Both the position numbers and the translations under genes were made by a program. From DATCKG01 sp036562385 (GTDB lineage Bacteria; Bacillota; Sulfobacillia; Symbiobacteriales; Symbiobacteriaceae), in the NCBI GenBank assembly GCA_036562385.1, contig DATCKG010000025.1:49605-113604 (forward strand): DNA of 64,000 nucleotides, given 5' to 3'. Shown one piece after another: positions 17,152 to 25,971 of the stretch (the first letter of the stretch is position 1; every line of letters begins with the position of its first letter). Below the pieces are notes generated by a model, which did not search any database, had not been told where the DNA came from, and saw nothing but the letters and a program-made list of their open reading frames with translations.

Positions 17152-18176
17152 CGGCGAAACTCCCCTTTCTCAACCTTCCGCAAGAAGTGGCGAATCAAAG
17201 CCACGGCCCCCTCCAGATCGTCCAGATGCAGCAGGGCAGCCCCGGTGTGGATGTAGCGGCACGGCACACTGACCGTGCAGGCCGGGATTCCCGCCCGCTG
17301 CAGAGCCGCCGCGCCGGCATCGGTGCCCCCGCCGGTAAACCGCCGGAACTGATGCCGGATTCCGTTCTCCCGGGCCGCGGCCACCAGCAGTTCGAAGACC
17401 TTCCGGTTCGGGATGCCCGAGGCGTCCATCAGGGAGATGGCCGGGCCCTCCCCCATGTTGGTGATGGTGTCCGCAGGATCGACACCGGGGCCTGCCGCCG
17501 AACCGGTGCCCTCCAGGGCCACCACCAGGTCCGGGTTCAGTTGGTAGGCCGCCGCCTGAGCCCCCCTGAGGCCCACCTCCTCCTGCACCGTAAACGCGCC
17601 GTACAGCGTAAGCCCCGGATACGCTTCGCCCTGCAGCACCGCCGCCAGCACGGCGCATCCCGCCCGGTCATCAAAGGCTTTGCCTTTTACCACCCGGTCG
17701 CTGAAGTACTCAAAGGTCGTCGCAAAGTAGACCGGATCGCCCAACTCGATGCCGAGGGCCTCCACTTCGGCCCGGCTGCGGCAGCCCAGATCCACGTACA
17801 TCTCCGAAAGGGGAATGACCTTCCGGCGCTCCTCGCTGCTGCAGAGGTGCCAGGCCTTGACCCCCAGCACCCCGGGAATCCGGCGCTGGGTGACCCACAC
17901 CTCCCGGCCCGGCAGCACCCGGTCGTCCAGACCGCCGATCTTCTTCAGTTTCAGGTATCCCTCCGGGGTGATGGCCCCGACGCAGAAGCCCACCTCATCC
18001 ATGTGGGCGTCCAGCATCACCTTGACCGGTCCGCTGCCTTTTCGCACCAGCAGGTTTCCCAGCGGATCGGTCCAGATCGCGTCCACGTGCCGCTGCAGCT
18101 CCCGACGGAGCAGATCCCGCACCTCGTCTTCCCAGCCCGATACACCGCAGGCGTTACTCAGCTTTTCCAGCAGCAT
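17148..18176 (-). CDS. M42-family metallopeptidase
   Basis: A 342-residue zinc or cobalt aminopeptidase/endoglucanase-family protein with a complete active site: A-H-M-D-E-V-G, F-D-D-R-A-G, the Q-E-E-V-G-L-R-G-A pair of glutamates, V-A-L-E-G and R-Y-I-H-T. Members assemble as large tetrahedral particles that trim peptides in the cytoplasm; there is no signal peptide here. The ATG is preceded by GGAGGAACTGTC, overlaps the upstream paralogue by 19 bases, and its own stop overlaps the downstream degenerate paralogue by four. The three tandem genes suggest a mixed or differently specific set of M42 particles. Confidence 0.92.
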   Translation of the reverse strand: MLLEKLSNACGVSGWEDEVRDLLRRELQRHVDAIWTDPLGNLLVRKGSGPVKVMLDAHMDEVGFCVGAITPEGYLKLKKIGGLDDRVLPGREVWVTQRRIPGVLGVKAWHLCSSEERRKVIPLSEMYVDLGCRSRAEVEALGIELGDPVYFATTFEYFSDRVVKGKAFDDRAGCAVLAAVLQGEAYPGLTLYGAFTVQEEVGLRGAQAAAYQLNPDLVVALEGTGSAAGPGVDPADTITNMGEGPAISLMDASGIPNRKVFELLVAAARENGIRHQFRRFTGGGTDAGAAALQRAGIPACTVSVPCRYIHTGAALLHLDDLEGAVALIRHFLRKVEKGEFRR

Positions 18177-19291
18177 GACAGTTCCTCCACCAGCGCAGCA
18201 TCGACTCGGCTGACCAGGTGGGCCAGCAGCCGGCCCGCGGCCCGAATGTCAGCCAGGTCCACCGTCTCCACCGGGGTGTGCATGTACCGCAGGGGAATCG
18301 ACACGATGCCTGTGGCCACACCGCCCCGGACCACCTGCATGCCCCAGGCATCGGTGCCCGAGTTGCCGGGAAGCACCTCCAGGGCGTAGCCGATCCCCAG
18401 ATCCTCCGCGATCTCCCGGAGCAGCCGGGTAAGGCGCGGCGTGCAGTTCGGCCCCACGCCGATGGTGGGTCCCTCCCCTAGCGGGAACGAATCCTCCTCG
18501 CTCCCCGGGTGCTTCGCGAAGGTCACGTCCACTGCGATGGCGATATCCGGCTCAATAGCGAAGGTGGCCGCGATGGCGCCCGGCAGACCGCCGAACTCCT
18601 CGCCCACGGTCCCCACCGCGTAAAAGTCCGCGCGGTGGCGCAGTCGCTGCAGTTCCTGCAAGGCGACCCACAGTGCCGCAACGCCGGCCCGGTTGTCCAG
18701 GTACCGGCTGGAGCACCGCCCGTTCTGCAGCCGGCGGAAGCGGAACCGCGGCAGCACCGGCGCCCCCAGGGGCACCAGCGCCCGCACCTCCTCCTCCGGA
18801 AGCCCGGTATCGATGTACAGTTCCTCCACCGGCACCAGCCGGTTCCGCTCCTGGGCCGTGGTGACATGAGGCGGCTTGGAGCCCACCAGCCCGGGGACCA
18901 CCCGCCGGCCGTGGACCTCCACCTCCTGGGCCATGAGAAGCCGCCGGTCCACTCCGCCGACGGTGGTAAAGCGCAGAAAGCCGCCGGGCTCGATGGCCGT
19001 CACCATGCCACCGATGGAATCGATGTGGGCCGCGGCCATCACTCGCACCGGACCCGGTCGCCGGGATCCGGAGGCACCGGGCAGGTTCCCCGGCTCCGGG
19101 CGGGGCAGGTCCTGCAGCGTCGTCTCCGACCCCTCGCCCCGCTTCAGGCCGATGTAGTTGCCCAGGGCGTCCACCCGGCACTCGTCCACCAGCGGCGCCC
19201 AGGCCGACTGGAGGTACGCAGCCACGGCGGCCTCCCTGCCCGTGATGCTGCTGACCGCCACCAGGTTTTCCAGATGTGATGCGAGATCCAA
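18158..19291 (-). CDS. M42-family metallopeptidase
   Basis: A 377-residue M42 enzyme and first of three overlapping paralogues. The metal and catalytic positions are all present: A-H-I-D-S-I-G, L-D-N-R-A-G, G-E-E-F-G-G, V-D-V-T-F-A and R-Y-M-H-T-P-V. An insert of roughly 20 residues (about 55-80, Pro/Gly-rich) between the first strands makes it longer than its neighbours. The start appears to be a TTG at 19291 after AAGGAGCGAGAGG. It is cytoplasmic by lack of signal. A gap of about 200 bases with a terminator separates it from the M23 gene, so it likely begins the transcript. Confidence 0.9.
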   Translation of the reverse strand: MDLASHLENLVAVSSITGREAAVAAYLQSAWAPLVDECRVDALGNYIGLKRGEGSETTLQDLPRPEPGNLPGASGSRRPGPVRVMAAAHIDSIGGMVTAIEPGGFLRFTTVGGVDRRLLMAQEVEVHGRRVVPGLVGSKPPHVTTAQERNRLVPVEELYIDTGLPEEEVRALVPLGAPVLPRFRFRRLQNGRCSSRYLDNRAGVAALWVALQELQRLRHRADFYAVGTVGEEFGGLPGAIAATFAIEPDIAIAVDVTFAKHPGSEEDSFPLGEGPTIGVGPNCTPRLTRLLREIAEDLGIGYALEVLPGNSGTDAWGMQVVRGGVATGIVSIPLRYMHTPVETVDLADIRAAGRLLAHLVSRVDAALVEELSCCWKS

Positions 19292-19422
19292 CGCCTCTCG
19301 CTCCTTCCGTTCTTCTGTCCGGAATCCGGCTGTGATAAGACCGGGTTCCGAACGAAACCTTTCCCGAGGGTTTCTATTCTCGGTAAATCGAATACCTCCT
19401 TGTCAGCCCTTCCCAGACACAA

Positions 19423-19447
19423 AGCAGGGGGATCCCATCCCCCTGCT
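19423..19447 (-). terminator. Stem-loop after the M23 peptidase gene
   Basis: AGCAGGGGG and CCCCCTGCT pair perfectly around ATCCCAT. The minus-strand tail (TTTGTGT) is only moderately T-rich. Confidence 0.65.
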
Positions 19448-19499
19448 CCGTCCTTTGCACCATCTGTGATTTCACACCCGCCGGCACTGGCCACACCGG

Positions 19500-20420
19500 C
19501 TACCACGACACCTTGTGGTTCTCCCAGTACTTCAGCAGCGGGTACGGGTTGATGGCGTTCCAATTGGCGTCATAAATGCCGAAGTGCAGGTGATCCACAA
19601 ACTTCCCCCGGGTGCCCTCCGGCCCTTCGCCGGTGCTGCCGACATATCCCAGCACCTGGCCGGCCTTCACATGGGCTCCGAGGTAGATGTTGGGGGCGTA
19701 GCGGTCCAGGTGGGCATAGTAGAACGAGTAATTCGGGAAATCGTCCAGCCGGACGGTGACCCGATAGCCCCCAAGGGTATTCCAACCGTACCGGATCACG
19801 GTGCCCGAAGCCACGGCCACCACAGGCGTCCCCCTGGGAGCCACGATATCGGTGCCCTCATGGCCGTAGGATTGGCCGCCCCAGGACCGGTAGGCGCCCA
19901 TGGTGTCCGAGTAGGGCTGGTACGTGGCACTGGAAGGGAACGGGAAATAGTAGGAAGGCTGCGCCAGCACGTGGTTGGGCTTGGTGGCAGCGGCTTTGGT
20001 GATGGTGACGGCCAGGGTGATCCCGTCAAAGCTCACCTTCCCGCCGAGGCGGACGGCCAGGAACCAGGCCGGCACCATGGTCCGGCCTTGTTTCAGGTAC
20101 GGACGCACCGGCGACCACAACTGCCGGCCATCCTGGAAGACGGTGTGGCTTCCCAGCCAGAAGGCAATCTGGGTTCCGTTGCGCCCCAGCGTCACCCGCT
20201 TGGCGGCGTCGTCCCATTCCACCCAGGCGCCCATGGCCTCGGCATAGGGCCGCACCGCAACCATCATCTGCCCGTCCCGGATCTCCGCCAGGGTATCCGA
20301 GACCAGCACACCGTTGATGGTTACCCGATAGCTGGCCGCGGCCGCGCCGGAGGGCAACAGCAAGATGGCGGCGATCATCACCAATCCGAAGAAGGCTCCC
20401 TTGATCCATGGCTGTCTCAT
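19500..20420 (-). CDS. Secreted M23 (LytM) peptidase with copper-amine-oxidase-like N domain
   Basis: A 306-residue exported protein. Residues 1-29 form a signal peptide ending in G-A-A-A-A. Residues 30-145 match the Cu_amine_oxidN1 domain common in Firmicute surface proteins (G-x-x-V-x-V-R-P-Y-A-E-A and T-M-V-P-A-W-F-L). Residues 155-300 are a LytM metallopeptidase with zinc ligands His187 and Asp191 in G-H-E-G-T-D, and His277/His279 in D-H-L-H-F. It probably cuts peptidoglycan cross-links at the cell surface. It is monocistronic, with a terminator downstream and its own upstream region. Confidence 0.88.
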   Translation of the reverse strand: MRQPWIKGAFFGLVMIAAILLLPSGAAAASYRVTINGVLVSDTLAEIRDGQMMVAVRPYAEAMGAWVEWDDAAKRVTLGRNGTQIAFWLGSHTVFQDGRQLWSPVRPYLKQGRTMVPAWFLAVRLGGKVSFDGITLAVTITKAAATKPNHVLAQPSYYFPFPSSATYQPYSDTMGAYRSWGGQSYGHEGTDIVAPRGTPVVAVASGTVIRYGWNTLGGYRVTVRLDDFPNYSFYYAHLDRYAPNIYLGAHVKAGQVLGYVGSTGEGPEGTRGKFVDHLHFGIYDANWNAINPYPLLKYWENHKVSW

Positions 20421-20629
20421 CGCTCTTCGTTTCCCCCGTTGCTGCGTGCTGAAGTGTTACAGATGCGGTGTTGGTGTCAAGTCAGTGGCGGCCCTCACCT
20501 CCGTATGTTCCTGTAATTTATGGGGTTATCTTTCAGGGAATACAAATCTAAGGTGATGATTCGCTCCCTGTCGGCCGGTCCCTGCTCCTGAAAATACTGG
20601 CTGATCCTGCACCCCCGAGCCGCGCAAAA

Positions 20630-20652
20630 GGGGCGCCCTGGGAGGGCGCCCC
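20630..20652 (-). terminator. Terminator of trxB
   Basis: GGGGCGCCC/GGGCGCCCC stem with a five-base loop; on the minus strand it is followed by CTTTTG. It lies 46 bases after the trxB stop. Confidence 0.78.
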
Positions 20653-20697
20653 GCACGCTGAGGCCCGCCGCATCGCGATGGGCCAGGATACACCGTC

Positions 20698-21657
20698 TCA
20701 TGTCTGAGGCAGAGCCTGGGACCAGTCCTGAACAGCCGCCGATTCCAGGAACCGCTCACAGTCCAGAGCCGCCATGCAGCCGGACGCGGCAGCGGTAATG
20801 GCCTGCCGGTAGCGACGATCCTGCACGTCGCCGCAGGCAAACACACCCGGAACGCTGGTTTCCGTGGTACCCGGTTGGGTCTTGATGTAACCCAACTCGT
20901 CCAATTCAAGCTGCCCCTTGAGGAAGTCCGTATTGGGCTGGTGGCCGATGGCCACGAACATGCCGTCCGCCTCCAGGATCCGCTCCTCGCCGGTGGCGTT
21001 GTCGGTCACCTTGAGACCCCCGAAGGTTCCATCCTCCTTCATGACCACCTCCCGGGGGGTCACGTTCAGCACCCAGGAGATCCGCGGATTGGAGCGGGCC
21101 CGCTCCTGCATGATCTTCGAAGCCCGGAGCTGATTCCGCCGGTGCACGACGGTGACATCGGCGAACTTCGTCAGGAAGATGCTCTCCTCCATGGCCGAGT
21201 CGCCGCCGCCCACCACCAGCACTTTCTTTCCTTTGTAGAAGAATCCGTCGCAGGTCGCGCAGGTGGAGACGCCGCGGCCGATGCACTCCCGTTCGTTGGG
21301 AATCCCCAGAAGCTTCGCCGAGGCACCGGTGGCGATGATCACGGCATCAGCTTCCACCACATCACTTTGGTCGATCGTAATCCGAAAAGGCCGGCGGGAA
21401 AAATCCACCTGGGTCACCCACCCGGGGCGGAACTCGGCACCGAAGCGCTCCGCCTGAGCCCGCATGTTGTCCATCAGCTGCGGGCCCATGACGCCCTCCG
21501 GAAAGCCCGGGAAGTTCTCCACCTCGGTGGTCATGCTGAGCTGTCCTCCGGGCTGATTCCCCTCGATCACCAGCGGCTTCAGGTTCGCCCGGGCCGTGTA
21601 GATTGCCGCGGTCAGCCCTGCAGGACCGGTACCCAGAATTACCACTCGCCTCCGCAT
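20698..21657 (-). CDS. trxB: Thioredoxin-disulfide reductase
   Basis: A 319-residue flavoenzyme: N-terminal FAD motif G-T-G-P-A-G, redox-active C-A-T-C (Cys133, Cys136), NADPH motif G-G-G-D-S-A, and the closing A-C-G-D-V-Q-D-R-R-Y-R-Q flavin motif. It passes electrons from NADPH to thioredoxin in the cytoplasm. The start is ATG 21657 behind AGGAGGT; a longer in-frame extension to 21849 lacks support and would cross the promoter. The promoter (-35 TTGCCT, -10 TATATC) has a perfect CsoR-type palindrome in its spacer, so expression is probably repressed by a CsoR/CstR-family regulator. Confidence 0.94.
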   Translation of the reverse strand: MRRRVVILGTGPAGLTAAIYTARANLKPLVIEGNQPGGQLSMTTEVENFPGFPEGVMGPQLMDNMRAQAERFGAEFRPGWVTQVDFSRRPFRITIDQSDVVEADAVIIATGASAKLLGIPNERECIGRGVSTCATCDGFFYKGKKVLVVGGGDSAMEESIFLTKFADVTVVHRRNQLRASKIMQERARSNPRISWVLNVTPREVVMKEDGTFGGLKVTDNATGEERILEADGMFVAIGHQPNTDFLKGQLELDELGYIKTQPGTTETSVPGVFACGDVQDRRYRQAITAAASGCMAALDCERFLESAAVQDWSQALPQT

Positions 21658-22014
21658 ACTGCTACCTCCTATGGGCAAGTTCCAACGGCTCTCGCCGCAT
21701 CCTGTTCCGGAAAAATCCCTGGCACAAACTATGACGACACGGCACCCTTTCCAGGTACGTGCCAGCCCGATATACCCTATGGGGTATAAACAGGCAACAA
21801 ACAAAAGGCTTCGGGCAGGTGGCAAAATCGTCCGATTCAGGTTCCTCATGACGATAAGTTACTACATGATCAATGAAGAATATTCCCCAATAGCACCTTG
21901 TATCCATATCCCTCAGGGCATGGGGGCGCTATACTTTCTCTAGGTGCTTCGGTTTATAAGTCCTTCTGCTACGTCAGCCCCATCAAGCTGTGCTCTGAAC
22001 GGAGCGAACTTAGC
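21658..22014. other. Divergent regulatory region, trxB and HD-GYP gene
   Basis: A 357-base gene-free stretch. The trxB promoter with its palindrome lies at 21769-21797, so the trxB leader is about 100 bases long. The plus half (21800-22014) is AT-richer than the surrounding genes and must hold the HD-GYP gene promoter, but no -10/-35 pair there is convincing. Confidence 0.5.
21769..21797 (-). promoter_or_regulatory. trxB promoter with CsoR-type operator in its spacer
   Basis: On the minus strand: -35 TTGCCT (21792-21797), a 17-base spacer, -10 TATATC (21769-21774). The palindrome TATACCCTATGGGGTATA (21771-21788, seven-base arms, four-base centre) covers the spacer and most of the -10. The sequence closely resembles known Firmicute CsoR/CstR operators, so copper- or persulfide-controlled repression is inferred. 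Confidence 0.65.
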
Positions 22015-23403
22015 ATGACACGACGGATTCGGCGACTCTTCCCTCCCCGCACGTCTTCTTTGGTTACGTACTTCGGCTCCGCCTACTGGTTGGTGGCGAT
22101 GGTGATCGTCACCCTGGCGGTGGCGATTTTCTTCGCATACAACGGCGCCCGCACCGAACAGCAAGTCCGGGGCATGGCCCGGGCGGTGGCGGAAACACTG
22201 GCTGCCACCACCGCCCGTGAATGGGAGGACGAAGCGTTCCTTTCCCGGACCCTGGAGCAAGCCGCCAGCCTGCCGAATATCGCCTTTGTCCGCGCCCGGC
22301 GGCCCGACGGGACGGTCCTGGCCAGCGCCGGCGACGTGGAAGCCGCGACAGAAACCATCTGGACGGAAGAAGCACCGGTGGCCCACCTGGGCCGGCAGGT
22401 GGGCACCGTTGAGGTCGCTATCGTACGCTCAGCCGCCCGCAGTATCTTCGTTCCCTGGATGCGCATTGCCCTGGCCCTGACTCTGGCGAGCACCGTGGCC
22501 AGCGCCATCGCGGCCAGGCTTCTGGCGGTGGTCACCACTCGCCCGCTGCGGGCTCTCAAGGATGCCACCGTTCACTGGGAACAGCCCCTGATGGTCCCGC
22601 CAGATTGGGAACAGGGCCCCCGGGAGGTCCAAGAGCTAGGCCGTGCTGTCATGGCCATGCGGGAACGGGCTCTGGCCCGCACCGCCGATCTCGCCGAAGA
22701 GGTCCTGTACCGCACCCAGCAACTCCGACAGGCCTATGCCGCGTTGGATAAGTCGTTCCTGGAAACCGCAGCGGCCCTGGCCCAGGTCCTGGAAGCCCGG
22801 GACCACCTCACCGCCAACCATTCCAACCGTACCGCCGAGTTGGTCTCCCGAATTGCACGGCGCATGGGCCTTTCCGAATCGGAGCAGCGGACTATGTTCC
22901 TCGCGGCTACCCTCCACGATATCGGGAAAATCGGGGTGCCGGAGCACATCCTCACCAAACCCGGTAAACTGACGTCGGAAGAGATGGCCGTGATGCGAAC
23001 CCATCCGGTCATCGCCGCCGAGATTCTGGAGCGGATCAGCGGCATGCAGGAGGTGGCGAAGATCGTCCGCCACCACCACGAACGGTGGGACGGCACGGGA
23101 TATCCTGACGGCCTGGCCGGCGAGGAAATCCCCTTGGGCAGCCGGATTCTGGCCCTGGCCGATACGGTGGAGGCCATGTGCGCCCACCGCCATTACCGGG
23201 GCCCCAAGCCGGCCCAGGACATTCTGGTGGAGATCCGCCGCTGCACCGGAACCCAGTTTGACCCCGAGGTGGTCAAGGTCGGGTGGCCGGAAATCGTAAG
23301 GACGGTTTACGAATGGGCTCCTCCTAGCGTGCAGCCGCCCGAGGCAAAGAAGCCCGTCGCAGCCTGCTCCGGCTGCTCCGGCTTCTCCGGCAGCAACCTC
23401 TGA
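22015..23403 (+). CDS. Membrane HD-GYP domain protein (probable c-di-GMP phosphodiesterase)
   Basis: A 462-residue protein. A helix at about 22-43 and another at about 150-175 flank an extracytoplasmic sensor region of about 105 residues. A coiled linker (about 205-250) leads to an HD-GYP domain with L-H-D-I-G-K-I-G, H-H-H-E-R-W-D-G-T-G-Y-P and a downstream D-T-V-E-A-M. These are the metal and substrate residues of active c-di-GMP phosphodiesterases. The start is ATG 22015 after GGAGCG. The extreme C-terminus is an odd Lys/Pro tail followed by A-C-S-G-C-S-G-F-S-G, two cysteines that could bind metal or be modified. Confidence 0.85.
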   Translation: MTRRIRRLFPPRTSSLVTYFGSAYWLVAMVIVTLAVAIFFAYNGARTEQQVRGMARAVAETLAATTAREWEDEAFLSRTLEQAASLPNIAFVRARRPDGTVLASAGDVEAATETIWTEEAPVAHLGRQVGTVEVAIVRSAARSIFVPWMRIALALTLASTVASAIAARLLAVVTTRPLRALKDATVHWEQPLMVPPDWEQGPREVQELGRAVMAMRERALARTADLAEEVLYRTQQLRQAYAALDKSFLETAAALAQVLEARDHLTANHSNRTAELVSRIARRMGLSESEQRTMFLAATLHDIGKIGVPEHILTKPGKLTSEEMAVMRTHPVIAAEILERISGMQEVAKIVRHHHERWDGTGYPDGLAGEEIPLGSRILALADTVEAMCAHRHYRGPKPAQDILVEIRRCTGTQFDPEVVKVGWPEIVRTVYEWAPPSVQPPEAKKPVAACSGCSGFSGSNL

Positions 23404-23409
23404 GCGCGC

Positions 23410-23479
23410 AAGAACCCGGAGGCGAGGCTCCGGGTTCTTGGGAACCCGCCGGACTCGCCCGGGTACCCAGGGCGAGTCC
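23410..23479. terminator. Two consecutive stem-loops between convergent genes
   Basis: The first stem, AAGAACCCGGAG/CTCCGGGTTCTT (23410-23439), starts seven bases after the HD-GYP stop. The second, GGACTCGCCC/GGGCGAGTCC (23451-23479), may serve the opposite strand. Neither has a long T-tract. The rest of the gap to 23628 shows nothing further I can name. Confidence 0.6.
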
Positions 23480-23628
23480 TCCGGTCAGTGGGGCACCGCC
23501 GGTGCCAGAGGGCCCGATAGGGCGCCATCCCACCGCCTTACGGGGGAGCCGTCTCCACCTGCGTTGGTCGAGCCGCGGCTCCGTATCTATCTTCACTGGG
23601 AATGCCGGTTCTTATGCACCCCAACCCA

Positions 23629-24375
23629 TCAGTGTGGACCGAACCGCTGGAGGATGGCCCTGTGGGCCCGTTCCTCCAGTTCGTCGTTTACGGGCGGAAA
23701 GGGCACCTGGTCCCCGTAGCGCCGCTGGACCGCCCGCATGAGCAGCCAATCCGCCAGATGGGGGTTTTTCGGCAGCACCGGGCCGTGCAAGTAGGTACCC
23801 ACGCAGTTCTTGAACACGACCCCCTCCATCCGGTCCCGGCTATTGTTGCCGTGTCCCCTCAGCACCCGGCCCAAGGGCTTCAGCCCCCGCCCCAGGTAGG
23901 TCCTGCCCGAGTGGTTCTCAAAGCCCACCACCGTGCGGGGCTTTCCCCAGAGGTCGCTCTCGATGATCACGTTGCCGGTCATCCGCTGATCAGAACTTTC
24001 AGTCCAAAGATCCAGAATTCCGCTACAGCGCAGGGTCTCCCCCTCTGGGGTGCGGAAATGGGAGCCGAGCATCTGAAACCCGCCGCATACGGCCAGCACC
24101 GGAAGCCCTTCGCGGATCGCCTCGCCCAGGGAGCTGCCCTTGACCTTGAGGAAATCCTCCGCAACGATCTCCAGTTCCCGGTCCTGGCCGCCGCCGAAGT
24201 GGACCAGATCAAACTGGTGGAAATCGGCGCGCTGTCCCAGCCCCACCTGAACCACCTCAGGCTCCAGCCCCCGCCAGCGGGCCCGCTGGACCAGGACGAT
24301 GATGTTGCCCCGATCACCGTAGCGGCTCGTGTACTCGGGGTATAACCAGGCAATGCGAAGCCGCGGGCGCTCCAT
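23629..24375 (-). CDS. gatD: Lipid II isoglutaminyl synthase, glutaminase subunit
   Basis: A 248-residue CobB/CobQ-like type 1 glutamine amidotransferase. A-V-C-G-G-F-Q-M-L-G holds the nucleophile, and G-T-Y-L-H-G-P-V-L-P-K-N-P holds the catalytic histidine and the family-specific tail. In GatD/MurT pairs it releases ammonia from glutamine, which MurT uses to amidate the D-Glu of lipid II. The start is taken as ATG 24375 with GGGAGGTG ahead; a GTG at 24381 overlapping the murT stop is the alternative. It directly follows murT, which fixes the assignment. Confidence 0.92.
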   Translation of the reverse strand: MERPRLRIAWLYPEYTSRYGDRGNIIVLVQRARWRGLEPEVVQVGLGQRADFHQFDLVHFGGGQDRELEIVAEDFLKVKGSSLGEAIREGLPVLAVCGGFQMLGSHFRTPEGETLRCSGILDLWTESSDQRMTGNVIIESDLWGKPRTVVGFENHSGRTYLGRGLKPLGRVLRGHGNNSRDRMEGVVFKNCVGTYLHGPVLPKNPHLADWLLMRAVQRRYGDQVPFPPVNDELEERAHRAILQRFGPH

Positions 24376-24377
24376 CC

Positions 24378-25772
24378 TCACACCTCCCAGTACTTCCGGG
24401 CGTGGCCCCGCTTCTCGATGATTCCCCGCATCTGGAGCATGGCGGTATAGGTGGGCAGGATGTACAAGATCCCGCCGGGCTGGACCCGCTCCAGCCCCTG
24501 ATCCAGGGCCTCGCCCAGGTCCGCCGTCACCGTCAGCTTTGCCAGATCCAGTCCGGCGTATTTCAGCCGTACGGCCATATCCTCCGCCCGGAGACCGGAG
24601 CAGATCACAAACCGGATCTCCTCCTGGCGGGAGGCCAAAGACTCAAAATCAACGTCCCAGAGCCAGGAAATATCCGTGCCGTCGGCCTCAAGGTCGTTGA
24701 GGCAAATCACCAGGTTCTTTTCGCCTTCAGCCTGCATGACCGTCTGCAGTACCGAGTTGAACCCCGCGGCGTTCTTCACCAGAGCCATGAAGACGTTCCG
24801 GTCCGCCAATCGGATGCGTTCCATGCGCCCGAACTGGCTGGTGGTCTTCTCCAGTCCCTTCCGGATCGCCTCCAGCGGCAGGCCCAGGGCGATGGCTCCG
24901 GCCGCCGCGGCCAGGGCGTTGTAGACGTTGTACAGCCCCGGGATCTGCAGCCGCACCTCGAAATCCCCGGCCGGGGTCACCACGTGAAGGTTGGTCCCCC
25001 GGGAATCCATCTGCCAGATCCGGTCGGCATAGACCGCCGGTTGCGGGCGCCGGTGCCCGCACCGGGGACACGAGTACTTGCCGAGGTGCTCGTAATAGCA
25101 GACCTCGTATTCATAGGCCGTGCCGCACTGGACGCAGCGCTTGGTGTCCGCTGCCTGGCTGACCTCCCCCTGGCCCACGGAAACATCCTGCAGGCCGTAA
25201 TACAGCGGCGTAAAGGACCCCCGGGCGCCCAGCGCGGCACAGTTGGGGTCGTCGGCGTTCAGGGCCACCTTGGCGCCCCGGGCCAGAAACTCCAGGCCCC
25301 GGCCCACGAAGTTCACCGTACGGTCCAGTTCACCGAAACGGTCCAACTGATCCGGGAAAAAGTTGGTCACCACCGCCGCCCGGGGCCGAATCTCCTCACA
25401 CGCCCGGGGCATGGTCGCCTCGTCCACTTCCAGCAAAGCGACAGCGCCCCCTACCCGACCGGTCCAGGAGGCGCTCTGGAGGAAAGCAGTGGTCAGGCCG
25501 GAGATCAGGTTGGCGCCAGCCCGGTTGTGGGTGACGGGCCAGCCGGCCGCCTCGCACATGGCCGACAGCATCTTCGCAGTGGTGGTCTTCCCGTTGGTGC
25601 CCGTAATGGTAATCACGCCGTGACGGGGCTGCCGCGACAGCTCCCGCAGCACATCCGGAGCCAGCCGTCGGGCGACGGCACCGGGTAAAGAGGTTCCGCC
25701 GCGCCCCACAAGGCGGGTCGTGGCCAAAACCCCCTTGCCGGTCCAGATGGCCAGCAAAGTACGCAGATGCAT
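24378..25772 (-). CDS. murT: Lipid II isoglutaminyl synthase, MurT subunit
   Basis: A 464-residue Mur-ligase-like protein: ATP motif G-T-N-G-K-T-T-T near residue 60, the MurT-specific four-cysteine zinc ribbon (C-V-Q-C with C-P-R-C, about 210-240) and a C-terminal DUF1727 domain. It activates the D-Glu carboxylate of lipid II with ATP for amidation by GatD. The most likely start is ATG 25772, with GTG 25775 as the alternative, both after AGAGGG. An extended -10 (TGATATAAT) lies about 100 bases upstream. The gene pair marks a Gram-positive type of wall. Confidence 0.92.
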   Translation of the reverse strand: MHLRTLLAIWTGKGVLATTRLVGRGGTSLPGAVARRLAPDVLRELSRQPRHGVITITGTNGKTTTAKMLSAMCEAAGWPVTHNRAGANLISGLTTAFLQSASWTGRVGGAVALLEVDEATMPRACEEIRPRAAVVTNFFPDQLDRFGELDRTVNFVGRGLEFLARGAKVALNADDPNCAALGARGSFTPLYYGLQDVSVGQGEVSQAADTKRCVQCGTAYEYEVCYYEHLGKYSCPRCGHRRPQPAVYADRIWQMDSRGTNLHVVTPAGDFEVRLQIPGLYNVYNALAAAAGAIALGLPLEAIRKGLEKTTSQFGRMERIRLADRNVFMALVKNAAGFNSVLQTVMQAEGEKNLVICLNDLEADGTDISWLWDVDFESLASRQEEIRFVICSGLRAEDMAVRLKYAGLDLAKLTVTADLGEALDQGLERVQPGGILYILPTYTAMLQMRGIIEKRGHARKYWEV

Positions 25773-25874
25773 CACATGGTCCCTCTTCTTTCTTGCGCCG
25801 CCGGGCCTGCAGGACAAACCCTGGAACGCCCGATTGCGGTGTGATGTGAAGGAATTCGGCTCCGTCGTGGTATC

Positions 25875-25883
25875 ATTATATCA
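25875..25883 (-). promoter_or_regulatory. Extended -10 element for murT-gatD
   Basis: On the minus strand TGATATAAT, a TGn plus consensus -10, about 100 bases before murT. I see no good -35, as is usual for extended -10 promoters. Confidence 0.45.
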
Positions 25884-25971
25884 CGTGCCCGACTTCCGCC
25901 CGGGCACGGTACATGCTATTTATTCCTGCCGTCCCGTGATCCTTATGCGGCTGACAAAGGAGACAGGATCC

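Noticed and set aside
20495..20909. Short minus-strand frames around the trxB 3' end
   Set aside because: They overlap trxB or its terminator and lack ribosome sites.
23440..23628. GC-rich hairpin-filled gap, considered as a riboswitch or structural RNA
   Set aside because: It lies between convergent genes, and no conserved RNA motif could be matched.
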